64,000 bases of DNA from Planctomycetota bacterium (GCA_014584345.1 JACTNB010000011.1:45252-109251); one strand, 5' to 3'; shown: positions 39,684 to 49,849, counted from the stretch's first letter. Notes: generated by a model from the letters alone, not told the origin. Numbers and translations: made by a program.

Positions 39684-40085
39684 ACTTTATTGTCCTCGTG
39701 GCACAGTCCGCGCTGCGCCTCCGATCACGGGAGTGGGGGCACGTTCGGTAACGGTTGATGCATGCCTCCAGCCCCATCCATTCGTGACTGTAGGGTTTCG
39801 ATAGGGTATGCCGTGCGTACCACATACTATTTGTTGCGTACAAACCAAATGCGGTCGTAGTCGCGACACATCCAATACCGAGCCTGACACGCCAGCGCCG
39901 GATAGCCGAGGGCATGGACAGCGACGACACCGGAATCAGGTACAGACCCCATGACAGCTCTCGGGAACTTCGTGACATGTCGCGTGATGGGCGCCTGATA
40001 TCAGAGAGGGGGCCGACCACCGCTGCTTGCTCATCAGAGTCTCCTGTCCTCAAAAAGAACGGTTAGACTCTCATAACACATGGAT
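39684..40085. other. Intergenic, no gene seen
   Basis: About 400 bp with short, unconserved frames on both strands; probably decayed sequence next to the IS630 remnant. Confidence 0.4.
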
Positions 40086-40298
40086 CAGGTTTTGGGGAGC
40101 ACGCCACAGCCCGGAGCCAATCCGATCGTGAATATGTGGCACTATTTGAAGTCGCATTACTGGAGCATTCGCCACTATCGCGACTACGATGCCTTGGAAG
40201 AAGCCTAGACAGCGGCCAGGCAACACAGCGTTCACAATCCCGAACTGATAAAAACCGTCTGCGCCGCCCCCTGGCTCATGCGCGCTATGTTAAATTAG
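40086..40298 (+). pseudogene. IS630-family transposase remnant (C-terminal end)
   Basis: The frame reads GANPIVNMWHYLKSHYW then RHYRDYDALEEA, an in-frame TAG, and then a further conserved tail (ELIKTVCAA). The NMWHYLKSHYW block follows the last catalytic acidic residue in IS630/Tc1 transposases. The N-terminal two-thirds is missing and there is an internal stop. Confidence 0.7.
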
Positions 40299-40614
40299 AA
40301 CGCGGATTAATCCTCACTACGGCCATCTGTGGCGGGTGAGTCGCAATGCCTTCGATACCGAAGCTCAGCCAGGACCGCCTACCGCCCCAGCGGACATGTT
40401 CACCGCCAAGAGAACTCTGGGCCGGCGGGGCTACGTCGTCCCAAGCCTGAACCTTATGGTCACACGCATGGGCAACGCTCCCCACGACGCGGCGAACTTC
40501 GACGCACGCTGTTGGAAACTCCTGATGGCTGCCGCACCAGCAACCGTGTCCTGTGACGTCTGCAGCCATCGGCCGGGGCGTCGTAGATTTCGTGCGGGGC
40601 CAGCGTCCTTTCAC
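40299..40614. other. Intergenic, no gene seen
   Basis: About 315 bp downstream of the kinase gene; no gene or repeat recognised. Confidence 0.4.
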
Positions 40615-43215
40615 CTATTGTGGGTTCAGTTCCCGTGTGACGACAAAACGTTGCGGGGCTAGCGTGACCCCAATCCGTCGGTCATCGGCGTCAAAGGCTT
40701 CGACAGACCAGCCACCGGTGCGGCCGATCAGCAGATTCTGGGCCAGCGTCTTGCGATCTGCTGGATCGAGCCTGTCAGGTCGGAGTGAGGGCTCGGTTGT
40801 ACGAATGACGGCAAACATGGTGCTCGTCGGATGCGGAGTTTCGGTGCTGTATTCGAATCGCACCTGGTAGTATGCGGCACCGGCAACTGCGAGCCAGGTG
40901 AATAGCGTTTCATTCAGATTGATCGCTGATCCATTGGCCGGATTCGTCATTGTTATCTCCTCCGCCAACCGCAATCGAGCTGGGGGAAGTTTGAGAAACT
41001 CATTCGCGATGGTGACCTCATTGGGCCAGTGGTCAGTGTCGATCTGAAGAAGTCGCATAAATCGTGCGCTCTCCGTTCCCCAGCGAGCTTGATGCCCCGA
41101 GACTTTCAAACGGTAGCGTCCGGGTAAGAGCCCAACCGATGACTCACGTTCGTCCTCGACAAGTGCCAAACGTGGCAACTGGTGTGGGAGTCCCGCATCG
41201 GGATTGGCGATCATCGGATCGCACAAATCGAGACGCAGGGCCAGAGCCACATCGGTCGGGAGCGGGAGGCCGTCGAGCGTGATCGTCAGCCCGCCAGTGG
41301 CCGACACCGCCTCCGTTGGCGAGGCACGCTTCAGGTCGGCTAGCAGACTGGCCATCAACTGGCATTCCTCCGCATCTGCCTTTGGATCGTTTAGGACACC
41401 TTTTCCAAGCTGCGACCGGACTCCGCCGTAGTACGGATAAATCGGTCGCAGTAACTCAAGGGCCTGCCGATAGGATCGTGTCGCTTCCTCGATATCTCCG
41501 TTCTGTTCGAGAAGACGTCCTGCTGCCATGGCAGTTTTTCCCCGATTCCACAAAGGTTGTGAATCATCGTCAGCGAGAGTCTGCAGTTCTTCCAGAGTGC
41601 CGGTGGGGAGTTCATGGAGGAAGTCAGGCGAGTAACGGATACTTAGACTTCCTTCGCCCAGTACCAGTTTCACGGCCGAGAGCGTTTCCTCCAGTTCCAG
41701 CCGCCGAGTGTCGGGCAGGTCACGTTGCAATGCCAGTTCGAGTCTCTGTCGGACCAATTCCAGTGATTCACGAGGCCGATCATGAAAAACGTCAATCGAG
41801 CCAGTCGGTGAAGCGGCTCGTTCGCGGGTGATTAATGTCTGGGCAATCAGCACATCGAGTTCTCCAAACGACAGCGTTGGATCAAGAGAGATCACGTTGA
41901 TCGCAAGTTCTACCGCGCTCGCATGGTCCACGGAAGTATGGCACACCTGCCGAATCCGTCCGATCAATTCCCGTTGCTCGGCCTCGGTCCCCTTGTTCCA
42001 CGCCCGTGCGTAGACCTGCGCCGCAATCTCCGGATTGCCGGTCGCCAGTTCTTCGTCTCCCCAGGCCACGAGTTCTTCGTAGGACCGGTCGAAGAGCGGA
42101 CCGGCGAGCATTAGAGCGAGTGTTGCCGCCAGACCAGCGGTCGCAGCCAGTTTCCAATGCAGTCGACACCAACGCACACCGATGGATAGCCAACTGGGGC
42201 GTCGCGCTTGCAATGGTTCTCCTGCCTCATAACGTCGGATATCTTCGAGCAATGCTCCCACGCTGGCATACCGGGCCGCGGGATTCTTTTGCAGGCATTT
42301 CAGACAGATCGTGTCGAGGTCTCGTGGGATACGATGATCGATTCTGCGCGGAGAATCCGGTTCCTGATGCAGCAGCTTCACAAGAACATCCGCAGGCGAC
42401 CGGGCCTCAAAAGCCGGGCGACCTGTTAGCATCTCGAACAGAATCAATCCCAATGCATGAATATCCGCCGCCTCGCCGACCAGCGACGTTTCACCGCGCG
42501 CCTGCTCGGGAGCCATGTATTGTGGAGTTCCCAGGACCTCTCCCGTCTGCGTGAGTGACGAGTCCTGTTGCATCTGTCGCGCCAGTCCGAAGTCAGTGAC
42601 AAATGCTTCTCCCTGATCATTGAGGAGGATATTTGCGGGTTTGAGATCGCGATGAACGACGCCATGTCGATGGGCGTGCTGCACACCCGAGGCGATCTGC
42701 TTAAACAGTTCCACAGCCTGCGTTGGCGAAAGCGGTCCCCTTCGGAGACGCTCAGTGAGCGATTCACCGGCGACGTAGTCCATGGTGAAGTAAGGTTCGC
42801 CGTCGGCGTCTCCGATTTCATGAATCGCAACGATATGGGGATGCCGCAACTTCGCCAGATGCTGAGCCTCGTGCAGGAATCGGTCCACGAGATTACGAAA
42901 CTGCTGATGGGATGGACGCAGCACCTTGATCGCAATGTCGCGCTGCAATGACTTCTGTCTGGCGAGATACACCACTCCCATCCCGCCATGACCGAGTTCT
43001 CGTTCGATCGTGTAGTCTCCCGGCAGTTGCGGCGGAGTCCACTCGTCAACTACGTGGGGTTGCGCAACGACCGTTCCGTCCAGCAAATTACGTAGCGCGG
43101 CATCTGCGGCGACCGCTTGCTGAAAGTCTTCGACGAGTGATTCGGGCACATTCACGGATTGCCCGGCCGCATGGCGCTCCAGTAGCTCTTGCAGATTATT
43201 GTTCGTTTCAGTCAT
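40615..43215 (-). CDS. Serine/threonine protein kinase (Hanks type)
   Basis: The 866-residue protein has an N-terminal soluble stretch, then a kinase domain (about 65–330) with all key motifs: GHGGMGVVY P-loop, AIKVL lysine, HRDLKPANIL catalytic loop and DFGLAR. One membrane helix follows near residue 350 (AATAGLAATLALMLAGPLF). The C-terminal extracytoplasmic region of about 480 residues is helical, partly TPR-like. It lies 5 bp downstream of an ECF sigma gene, so the two form one unit; planctomycetes often couple such pairs. Confidence 0.92.
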   Translation of the reverse strand: MTETNNNLQELLERHAAGQSVNVPESLVEDFQQAVAADAALRNLLDGTVVAQPHVVDEWTPPQLPGDYTIERELGHGGMGVVYLARQKSLQRDIAIKVLRPSHQQFRNLVDRFLHEAQHLAKLRHPHIVAIHEIGDADGEPYFTMDYVAGESLTERLRRGPLSPTQAVELFKQIASGVQHAHRHGVVHRDLKPANILLNDQGEAFVTDFGLARQMQQDSSLTQTGEVLGTPQYMAPEQARGETSLVGEAADIHALGLILFEMLTGRPAFEARSPADVLVKLLHQEPDSPRRIDHRIPRDLDTICLKCLQKNPAARYASVGALLEDIRRYEAGEPLQARRPSWLSIGVRWCRLHWKLAATAGLAATLALMLAGPLFDRSYEELVAWGDEELATGNPEIAAQVYARAWNKGTEAEQRELIGRIRQVCHTSVDHASAVELAINVISLDPTLSFGELDVLIAQTLITRERAASPTGSIDVFHDRPRESLELVRQRLELALQRDLPDTRRLELEETLSAVKLVLGEGSLSIRYSPDFLHELPTGTLEELQTLADDDSQPLWNRGKTAMAAGRLLEQNGDIEEATRSYRQALELLRPIYPYYGGVRSQLGKGVLNDPKADAEECQLMASLLADLKRASPTEAVSATGGLTITLDGLPLPTDVALALRLDLCDPMIANPDAGLPHQLPRLALVEDERESSVGLLPGRYRLKVSGHQARWGTESARFMRLLQIDTDHWPNEVTIANEFLKLPPARLRLAEEITMTNPANGSAINLNETLFTWLAVAGAAYYQVRFEYSTETPHPTSTMFAVIRTTEPSLRPDRLDPADRKTLAQNLLIGRTGGWSVEAFDADDRRIGVTLAPQRFVVTRELNPQ

Positions 43216-43220
43216 AAGAG

Positions 43221-43781
43221 CTACTCCTCGTTCGGCTTGATTCGTTTTCCCAGTTCCACAAGCGCCCGTGACAGCAGGTTACGAATTGCTCCCGTTGACC
43301 GTAGCATCCGCTCGGCCGCCTCTTCCGTCGTCAGCCCCTGAAAGTAACGCAATAGAATGACTTCGCGATGCTCGTCGGAGAGCTGAGCGAGCGCCGCCTG
43401 CAGGCGCTCCCGATTCTCCGCCCGGGCGAATGCCGTCACCGGGCCGGTAGGCGCTGACCGGGGAATCGCCTGAATCTGCCGCTTCGCCGCCGTGAAGTAG
43501 TCGTTAGTATCTCGGAGTCGGTTGTCGATGATGCGACACATCCAGCGTTGAAAGGAACCCTCATCGCTGTACTCGAACTGCGAGAACCCCTGCAGCGCCG
43601 CCGTGTAGGCATCCTGCAGAACATCCTGAGGTTCAATCCGCTCTCGCAAACGTCCCCCCAGTTTCGCACTAATGAAGACCAGCAGACGCTCGGTATGGAT
43701 CGAGAACAATTGGTCGAATGCGGCCTCGTCGCCTTTTTTAGCGCGCTTCCACAATTCGTGAGTGATCGATTCAGAAGGCAT
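43221..43781 (-). CDS. ECF-type RNA polymerase sigma factor
   Basis: The 186-residue sigma-70-family factor has region 2 (EPQDVLQDAYTAALQGFSQFE then FQRWMCRIIDNRLRD) and region 4 (LQAALAQLSDEHREVILLRYFQGLTTEEAAERM). No anti-sigma factor is adjacent. Instead the downstream Ser/Thr kinase overlaps its transcription unit, suggesting phosphorylation control. Confidence 0.9.
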   Translation of the reverse strand: MPSESITHELWKRAKKGDEAAFDQLFSIHTERLLVFISAKLGGRLRERIEPQDVLQDAYTAALQGFSQFEYSDEGSFQRWMCRIIDNRLRDTNDYFTAAKRQIQAIPRSAPTGPVTAFARAENRERLQAALAQLSDEHREVILLRYFQGLTTEEAAERMLRSTGAIRNLLSRALVELGKRIKPNEE

Positions 43782-43900
43782 TATGGTATTCCTACTGGTC
43801 GAGCGAGTGTGATGTTCATTCTAGGTGAGATCATTGCCAGAGTCCTTTGATATTCGGTGGACACTACCCAATTTTTTGATGTGGTGCTTGTGCAAACCGT

Positions 43901-44659
43901 TCAGTCGGCTGTCTGACTTTCGATACGCGACCAGCGAGGAATAAGCATTGGCACCCTGCGACGATAGTCCGCATATGCCTGATGGAACGTGAGCAGGTCA
44001 TGCTCCTCGTAACGGATCGCCACCAGAATGTAGGCAGTCATCGCGAGAGCGAAGACCAGGTGTGTAACGGTCATGGTCGGCACCGCCCAGAAGGCCATCA
44101 ACCAGCCAACGTACAGTGGATGTCGCACCACTCGATACGGTCCTGGAGTCACGAACGGAAGCGGATTATAAGGAACTCCACGAAAGTATAGCCACACCTG
44201 ACGTAGACCGAACAGATCGAAGTGATTGATCAGACAGGTGGTGATCAGGACCGTCAGCCACCCCTTGGCATACAGGAGCCACAGGACGATCTGCCCCATG
44301 CTTGATTGGACATTCCAGACAATTTCGCCCAACGGTCGCCATTGCCAAAATAGCAAGATTAGAACGCAGTTTGTGGCCAGAACGTACGTGCTCCGCTCCA
44401 TCGGCTGCGGCACCCAACGAGCGAGCCACGCTTTGAAGCCCGGGCGCGCCATCACACTATGCTGCACAGCGAATATCAGGAGGAGAAGCAGATCGATTAG
44501 CAGAGCGGAAAGTTGTGCCGCCGTATCGGAATGCTCGAACGGGGCATCCAGTCGCGTCGGCGTCAGAAACCCGCCCACAAATCCGACGGCATACAGGAAT
44601 ACGCCTAGAAACATGGCGTAGCAGGCAAGACCATACATTAAAACCAATAGACGTTTCAT
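43901..44659 (-). CDS. MddA/NnrU-like integral membrane methyltransferase
   Basis: The 252-residue membrane protein has about six helices. It matches the MddA (methanethiol S-methyltransferase) group in HSVMARPGFKAWLARWVPQPMERSTYVL, FRGVPYNPLPFVTPGPYRVVRHPLYVGWLMAFW and the C-terminal ILVAIRYEEHDLLTFH motif of isoprenylcysteine-methyltransferase-like folds. I chose the ATG at 44659, before the first helix; the upstream extension looks non-coding. Expected product is dimethyl sulfide if the MddA call is right. Confidence 0.78.
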   Translation of the reverse strand: MKRLLVLMYGLACYAMFLGVFLYAVGFVGGFLTPTRLDAPFEHSDTAAQLSALLIDLLLLLIFAVQHSVMARPGFKAWLARWVPQPMERSTYVLATNCVLILLFWQWRPLGEIVWNVQSSMGQIVLWLLYAKGWLTVLITTCLINHFDLFGLRQVWLYFRGVPYNPLPFVTPGPYRVVRHPLYVGWLMAFWAVPTMTVTHLVFALAMTAYILVAIRYEEHDLLTFHQAYADYRRRVPMLIPRWSRIESQTAD

Positions 44660-45318
44660 TTTGTTACTCCTCTGTTTTCTCACCGCAACACCTCGCGAAT
44701 CGAACCAAGTCCGCAGAACTGAGTGTTGGCAGATCGTTGTGACTAGACAGCGGAAATCGACGCCAGACGTGTCGCGGAAATCTGGCAGAATGCATCTACC
44801 CTGCGGAGTCCAAGGCCCGCGCATGACGGCCCAGGCGTAACGTGTCGTCCGTCAGCATGTTACGCACGGATGCTCCACGAGAGAACTGCTGCGACCATTC
44901 ATTTACGGCCCGACTTCGAAGCGATCTGGCATAGCCATGCTGCAATCGGTGACCCTCCCTGTGCTAGTCCTCTGGTTCACCGAGTTGTTTGGGGTTGTAC
45001 GTAGGCATAGGCGATGAAACTTCCACTCATGTTGAAACGCATCCTTGGGGCTCGAAAAGTCCAGCGTCTCCAAATTGCTAGCTTTAGGTAATGTAGCGGG
45101 AGTATTGAATTGCACCCCCGTGACACGTTTGGTCACTGCCGGATGCGAATTTTGGGAAAAGTGAAAGTTTTGCAGGATAAATCGGGATAAAAGAATTTCA
45201 GATTTGATCTGACAGACTCTTTCAGAGACCTGGGTTGCAGCCCAATTTCGTCGCAGAGACGTCGCTTTCACCTGCGAATCTCGGTTGAGCACAGAAATCG
45301 CCATTGACTCGTCTTCGT
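44660..45318. other. Intergenic, no gene seen
   Basis: About 660 bp between the divergent MddA-like and BlaI genes. No convincing gene or repeat was found. Confidence 0.4.
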
Positions 45319-45358
45319 TTACATCTGTAATCTCATCCATCCGATTACAGGCGTAATC
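45319..45358. promoter_or_regulatory. BlaI/MecI-type operators
   Basis: Two dyads lie upstream of the blaI-like gene: TTACATCTGTAA (45,319–45,330), which contains the BlaI/MecI consensus TACA-N2-TGTA, and GATTACAGGCGTAATC (45,343–45,358). They end 28 bp before the ATG, so the gene is probably autoregulated. Confidence 0.6.
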
Positions 45359-45386
45359 TGTGGTGAACACGTTGAAGGAGGCTCGC

Positions 45387-45761
45387 ATGCAAATTTCGGA
45401 TGCTGAATGGGTTGTAATGAACTTGATCTGGAATTCCTCTCCGATCGAAGCGTCGGAAGTAATAGATCAGATCGCTACCGACAATGGTTGGAGCGCGGCG
45501 ACAGTTAAAACCATGCTTCATCGATTGGTTCGCAAGGGAGCACTGGCAACCGAGCAAAACGGCAAAAAGTATCTGTACACACCAGCGGTACGCAGAGATG
45601 CCTGCGTGCGTCAAGCAAGTCGTTCGTTCCTCGAACGTGTGTTTGGAGGTGACGCTACACCGGCACTGATCCACTTTGTGAAAGTAGCCAAGTTGACTGC
45701 CAAGGACATAGAAGAAATTAGAGTTCTACTCGACAAGAAAACAATCCTTTGGCATAACTGA
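45387..45761 (+). CDS. BlaI/MecI family repressor
   Basis: The 124-residue protein has the family's N-terminal winged helix (ISDAEWVVMNLIW, then WSAATVKTMLHRLVRKGAL) and C-terminal dimerisation helices. GAAGGAGG lies about 7 nt before the ATG at 45387. In planctomycetes these genes are normally followed by a BlaR1-type sensor protease; here the downstream sequence is an RA repeat and a toxin fragment, so the partner is missing. Confidence 0.88.
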   Translation: MQISDAEWVVMNLIWNSSPIEASEVIDQIATDNGWSAATVKTMLHRLVRKGALATEQNGKKYLYTPAVRRDACVRQASRSFLERVFGGDATPALIHFVKVAKLTAKDIEEIRVLLDKKTILWHN

Positions 45762-45880
45762 AGTAATGGCTATGCATTGCGATAATCTTGGGCCCCAGTC
45801 TGTCCCGACTCCCTGACGGTCGCGGCTAGTTCGTCAATGTCAGCAATCCTGTTTTATTGACCCGGCGAGAAATCCGGGCC
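45750..45880. repeat. Dispersed repeat RA, copy 4 (one arm plus tail)
   Basis: It has one RA arm (CTGACGGTCGCGGCTAG, about 45,812–45,829) and the tail CAATCCTGTTTTATTGACCC. It starts at the stop codon of the BlaI gene and overlaps the beginning of the toxin frame. Confidence 0.6.
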
Positions 45881-46017
45881 AGTCATTCCGACACGCACCC
45901 GACTCCGGCGGCTTCCACTGGCAGGCCTACTTCCACGAGTACCAGAATCTGCGACCGGGCAACGTCCTCCCCACGCCACCAAAACCGAACGCCGCCCCGC
46001 CGGGCAATGCCGGGACC
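45803..46017 (+). repeat. Inverted repeat IR-A, left copy
   Basis: About 215 bp that recurs, inverted, at 60,845–61,068, nearly identical apart from a 9-bp indel and a few substitutions. In the toxin frame it encodes GGFHWQAYFHEYQNLRPGN, i.e. the constant part of a polymorphic toxin. Confidence 0.85.
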
Positions 46018-46803
46018 TCGGCTCCCGCGCGAACCTGGGGAACCTACTTTCTGAATGCAGCTACCCAGACATTCCTGGGGGATCGTTCGGCCGATCTGGT
46101 GGCTGGTTACGACGCGAACCTGTTGGGCACGGCGGGGAGTGTCGCGTTCGGTTTGTCCGGGCTGGATTTCTACAAAGATCTCAGCGATATTGCCCATGGG
46201 CTGGAAAACTGGGAGAATACACCCGGCGATTACCTGAACCTCGGGGTCAACTTGATCGCACTGTTACCCGTGATCGGGGCGTTCAAGAACCTGGGCAAAC
46301 CGGCCACCGACGCGGCCAGCCATGTCGCCAAACAGATCGACGATGAAGTCGCCAATCTCCGGGCCATCGGCGTCAACAACCGCTCCGCACCCGACTTCCA
46401 CAACAACATTAGCCAAAGACAACCAGGAGGATACTTACGTGCGTCAAAGGGAGTTGACCTACTGTCGCCTAAGGCAAAGAAGCACATTCTGTACGGTGAC
46501 GGGCCGGGCATTGGAGGCCATCTATGGCCGGGGCAGGTCGGAAAAACTCCGTTCCCCAAGAGTTGGGATGCCGACAAGATTGTGCATGAGGTTTCGGACA
46601 TTATCACCGACCCCAAGGTAAAGTGGTATGCACAAACCGGGAGTGGCGGCCCATTCACAATGTCAGGAAAACCCGCTCGATGGGTTTCTTGGGAAGTGAA
46701 AGATGGTGTTAGGATTCGCACGGTTTACGAACCTGCGACCGGCGAGGTCATCACAGCATTTCCTGATCCTTCCACCACAATCAAAGGCATCCCAATTCCC
46801 TGA
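45817..46803 (+). CDS. EndoU nuclease toxin C-terminal module (5' truncated)
   Basis: The open frame runs from after a stop at 45,814 to 46,803 without a good start codon, so it is the C-terminal end of a larger polymorphic toxin. Residues near the C-terminus match the bacterial EndoU RNase domain: KKHILYGDGPGIGGHLWPG, then GKTPFPKSWDADKIVHEVSDI, then KDGVRIRTVYEP. Upstream are a hydrophobic pretoxin-like segment (SVAFGLSGLDFYKDLSDI) and the repeated constant region. It is followed by an immunity-like gene 9 bp downstream. Without a start it is probably an orphan cassette or silent module. Confidence 0.72.
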   Translation, partial: RSRLVRQCQQSCFIDPARNPGQSFRHAPDSGGFHWQAYFHEYQNLRPGNVLPTPPKPNAAPPGNAGTSAPARTWGTYFLNAATQTFLGDRSADLVAGYDANLLGTAGSVAFGLSGLDFYKDLSDIAHGLENWENTPGDYLNLGVNLIALLPVIGAFKNLGKPATDAASHVAKQIDDEVANLRAIGVNNRSAPDFHNNISQRQPGGYLRASKGVDLLSPKAKKHILYGDGPGIGGHLWPGQVGKTPFPKSWDADKIVHEVSDIITDPKVKWYAQTGSGGPFTMSGKPARWVSWEVKDGVRIRTVYEPATGEVITAFPDPSTTIKGIPIP

Positions 46804-46812
46804 GGATTGACC

Positions 46813-47076
46813 ATGCAACTCGCAGATAGAATCAAGCACATTGGCAATCACTTTGTTGACCGTCTCGATCCGCAGGTTATCTCGGATGCGGTTGAGTACG
46901 TTGATTTCTCCGAATGTAAGCTGGCTATTGAGATGCTGTGTGACCAACTTTTTGAATACAACGTGCCGATAACATCAGAAGAATATCAACAACTCGAACA
47001 GCTTGCGAAGGAGACGGGGGCCGATACTGAGCGAGTCGAGCCACTCCAGTCACTTGTGCAGTCTAGCTCGGTTTAA
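46813..47076 (+). CDS. MafI-like immunity protein
   Basis: The 87-residue acidic protein starts 9 bp after the EndoU module. It resembles the MafI family that protects against EndoU-type Maf toxins in the segment AIEMLCDQLFEYNVPITSEEY. I chose the ATG at 46813. The pairing supports the toxin call; it would bind and block the RNase in the cytoplasm. Confidence 0.72.
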   Translation: MQLADRIKHIGNHFVDRLDPQVISDAVEYVDFSECKLAIEMLCDQLFEYNVPITSEEYQQLEQLAKETGADTERVEPLQSLVQSSSV

Positions 47077-47107
47077 ACGGTTGTGGCTTGGCCGGTTGAG
47101 CAGGCTT

Positions 47108-47296
47108 CTACGGCTTGAACACGAGCACGCCTGACGGCGGCGGCTTGGGCTTTTTGCTCAAGCTCTTGTTCACGGCGGAATCCTTCGGCAACGGGTTCAG
47201 CTTCGATAGCCCGTTCACGGCATTCTTGTCGTTGAGCCACAGCCCCTCGCATTGCCGCCCCTCTCGCTCTGCCAGCCATTCGTGAAACTTCTTCAT
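47108..47296 (-). CDS. Small basic hypothetical protein
   Basis: The 62-residue protein starts MKKFHEWLAEREG and continues with NAVNGLSKLNPLPKDSAVNK and a basic, proline-rich end. Similar short MK-x-F-x-x-WLAERE starts occur in planctomycete hypothetical proteins. Its promoter side abuts a repeat, so the gene may be decaying. Function unknown. Confidence 0.45.
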   Translation of the reverse strand: MKKFHEWLAEREGRQCEGLWLNDKNAVNGLSKLNPLPKDSAVNKSLSKKPKPPPSGVLVFKP

Positions 47297-47333
47297 GCTG
47301 GTATCTACGCTTGGGCTGGCCCTTTCCCGTGCT

Positions 47334-47500
47334 CGGTGCCCTGGTTGGAGCATGATTTAGATGCCACGGCTGTGTCAGCCGTGCGTGGCGGGATGTGGCT
47401 CCCTTTCGAGGAGAAGTACCATCGTCAGGAGTCGCGTCCAATGGGAATTCGCACTGCTCGTAGCGCTGTGGCGCCCGATGTTTACACAACCAGAGCACCC
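47334..47500 (+). repeat. Inverted repeat IR-2, left copy
   Basis: About 165 bp that recurs inverted at 61,107–61,273 (shared landmarks GCACTGCTCG, GCGCCCGATGTTTAC, CCACGGCTGTGTCAGCCGTG). An RA arm (CCCTGACGGTCGCGGCTAG) follows at about 47,511–47,529. Confidence 0.8.
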
Positions 47501-47535
47501 GGCCCGGCTCCCTGACGGTCGCGGCTAGTCATTCC

Positions 47536-47727
47536 GACACGCTCGGCGCTCACGAGGATTTCCATCCTGACGAATAGGTCGATGTCGTTTATAGCCCGTG
47601 GTTCTGGGAGTTGCTGCAACAGCGTGCGTTCGCCGGACTGTCGAAGTTGTTCCTGACGAAGGTAGAGTCCGAACCCTCCTCCGATAATCAAGGGGATTTC
47701 AGGGCTGGTCATCACCAGCCTCAACAC
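47536..47727 (-). pseudogene. Nucleotidyltransferase-like protein, N-terminal fragment
   Basis: The frame reads LIIGGGFGLYLRQEQLR and then RAINDIDLFVRMEIL, the G-G…D-x-D core of nucleotidyltransferase-fold (AbiEii/MNT-like) proteins. It is cut by the RA repeat after about 64 codons, so the gene is truncated. Confidence 0.6.
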
Positions 47728-47729
47728 TG

Positions 47730-47772
47730 TGAAAACGAAAACGCCCCTGGTCCGATTGCTCGGACCAGGGGC
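47730..47772 (-). terminator. Terminator of the Ro60 transcript
   Basis: On the minus strand GCCCCTGGTCCGA pairs perfectly with TCGGACCAGGGGC (13 bp), followed by GTTTTCGTTTTC, 24 bp after the Ro60 stop codon. Confidence 0.9.
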
Positions 47773-47795
47773 TTCGGTTTCAACGACAGAGCCGC

Positions 47796-49424
<1,629 letters not shown>

Positions 49425-49443
49425 CGTGACCTCCTTCTAAAAA

Positions 49444-49510
49444 CGATCCGACGAAGTCTTGAGTGCAGAGACGCGGTTGGTGGATGTACTCCGCACCGGC
49501 AGTCGGAACG
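49444..49510 (-). ncRNA. Y-RNA-like element Y7 (67 nt, minimal)
   Basis: Closing stem TCCGAC/GTCGGA extended by CG/CG; internal loop with 5' TGCC and 3' CTTC; second stem GTGCGGAG/CTCTGCAC, perfect 8 bp; short apical loop starting TACAT. It lies immediately before the Ro60 ribosome-binding site and has no tRNA mimic. Confidence 0.75.
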
Positions 49511-49518
49511 TGTATTGG

Positions 49519-49664
49519 CACTCGACGAAGTTGTGGGCAGAGCGAACCCCTGCGAAGCCGCGCACGCGCGGTTCACAAGGTCCGGCCCCATAGATGTGTT
49601 CTCTAAGGGGGCCGGGCGGGAATCGAACCTGCAAAACCATGTACTCCACTCCGGCAGTCGAGTG
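49519..49664 (-). ncRNA. Y-RNA-like element Y6 with permuted tRNA mimic (146 nt)
   Basis: Closing stem CACTCGAC/GTCGAGTG (8 bp, perfect); TGCC and CTTC internal loop; second stem GAGTGGAG/CTCTGCCC with one mismatch; then TACAT. The apical domain holds a T arm (GCAGG, TTCGATT, CCCGC), then an acceptor-like hairpin (CCGGCCCC/GGGGCCGG), then a long D-like arm, i.e. tRNA parts in permuted order. Confidence 0.75.
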
Positions 49665-49710
49665 TGTGTTGTTCCCAACGAAGTCCATTGGGGTATTTGT
49701 GTTGTAAAGG

Positions 49711-49849
49711 TGACCGACGAGGTTGTGACCAGAGATGTACGCTGCTCTGCCACTTGAGCTACACCTCCGATGTTTGAAAGCGGAGGTGGCAGGACTCGAA
49801 CCTGCAACCCGCGGGTGATGAACCATGTACTCCAATCGGCAGTCGATCA
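49711..49849 (-). ncRNA. Y-RNA-like element Y5 with circularly permuted tRNA (139 nt)
   Basis: Closing stem TGATCGAC/GTCGGTCA (8 bp); TGCC and CCTC internal loop; second stem GATTGGAG/CTCTGGTC (8 bp with wobbles); TACAT. The apical domain reads T arm (GCAGG, TTCGAGT, CCTGC), acceptor 3' strand CACCTCC, a 13-nt loop, acceptor 5' strand GGAGGTG (perfect 7 bp), then D arm (GCTC, AAGTGGCA, GAGC). So the 3' half of the tRNA precedes the 5' half, and the Y stem sits where the anticodon stem would be. Confidence 0.8.

Noticed and set aside
44903..45388. Minus-strand frame of 161 codons upstream of the BlaI gene
   Set aside because: No conserved motif, no ribosome-binding site, and it overlaps the BlaI operators.
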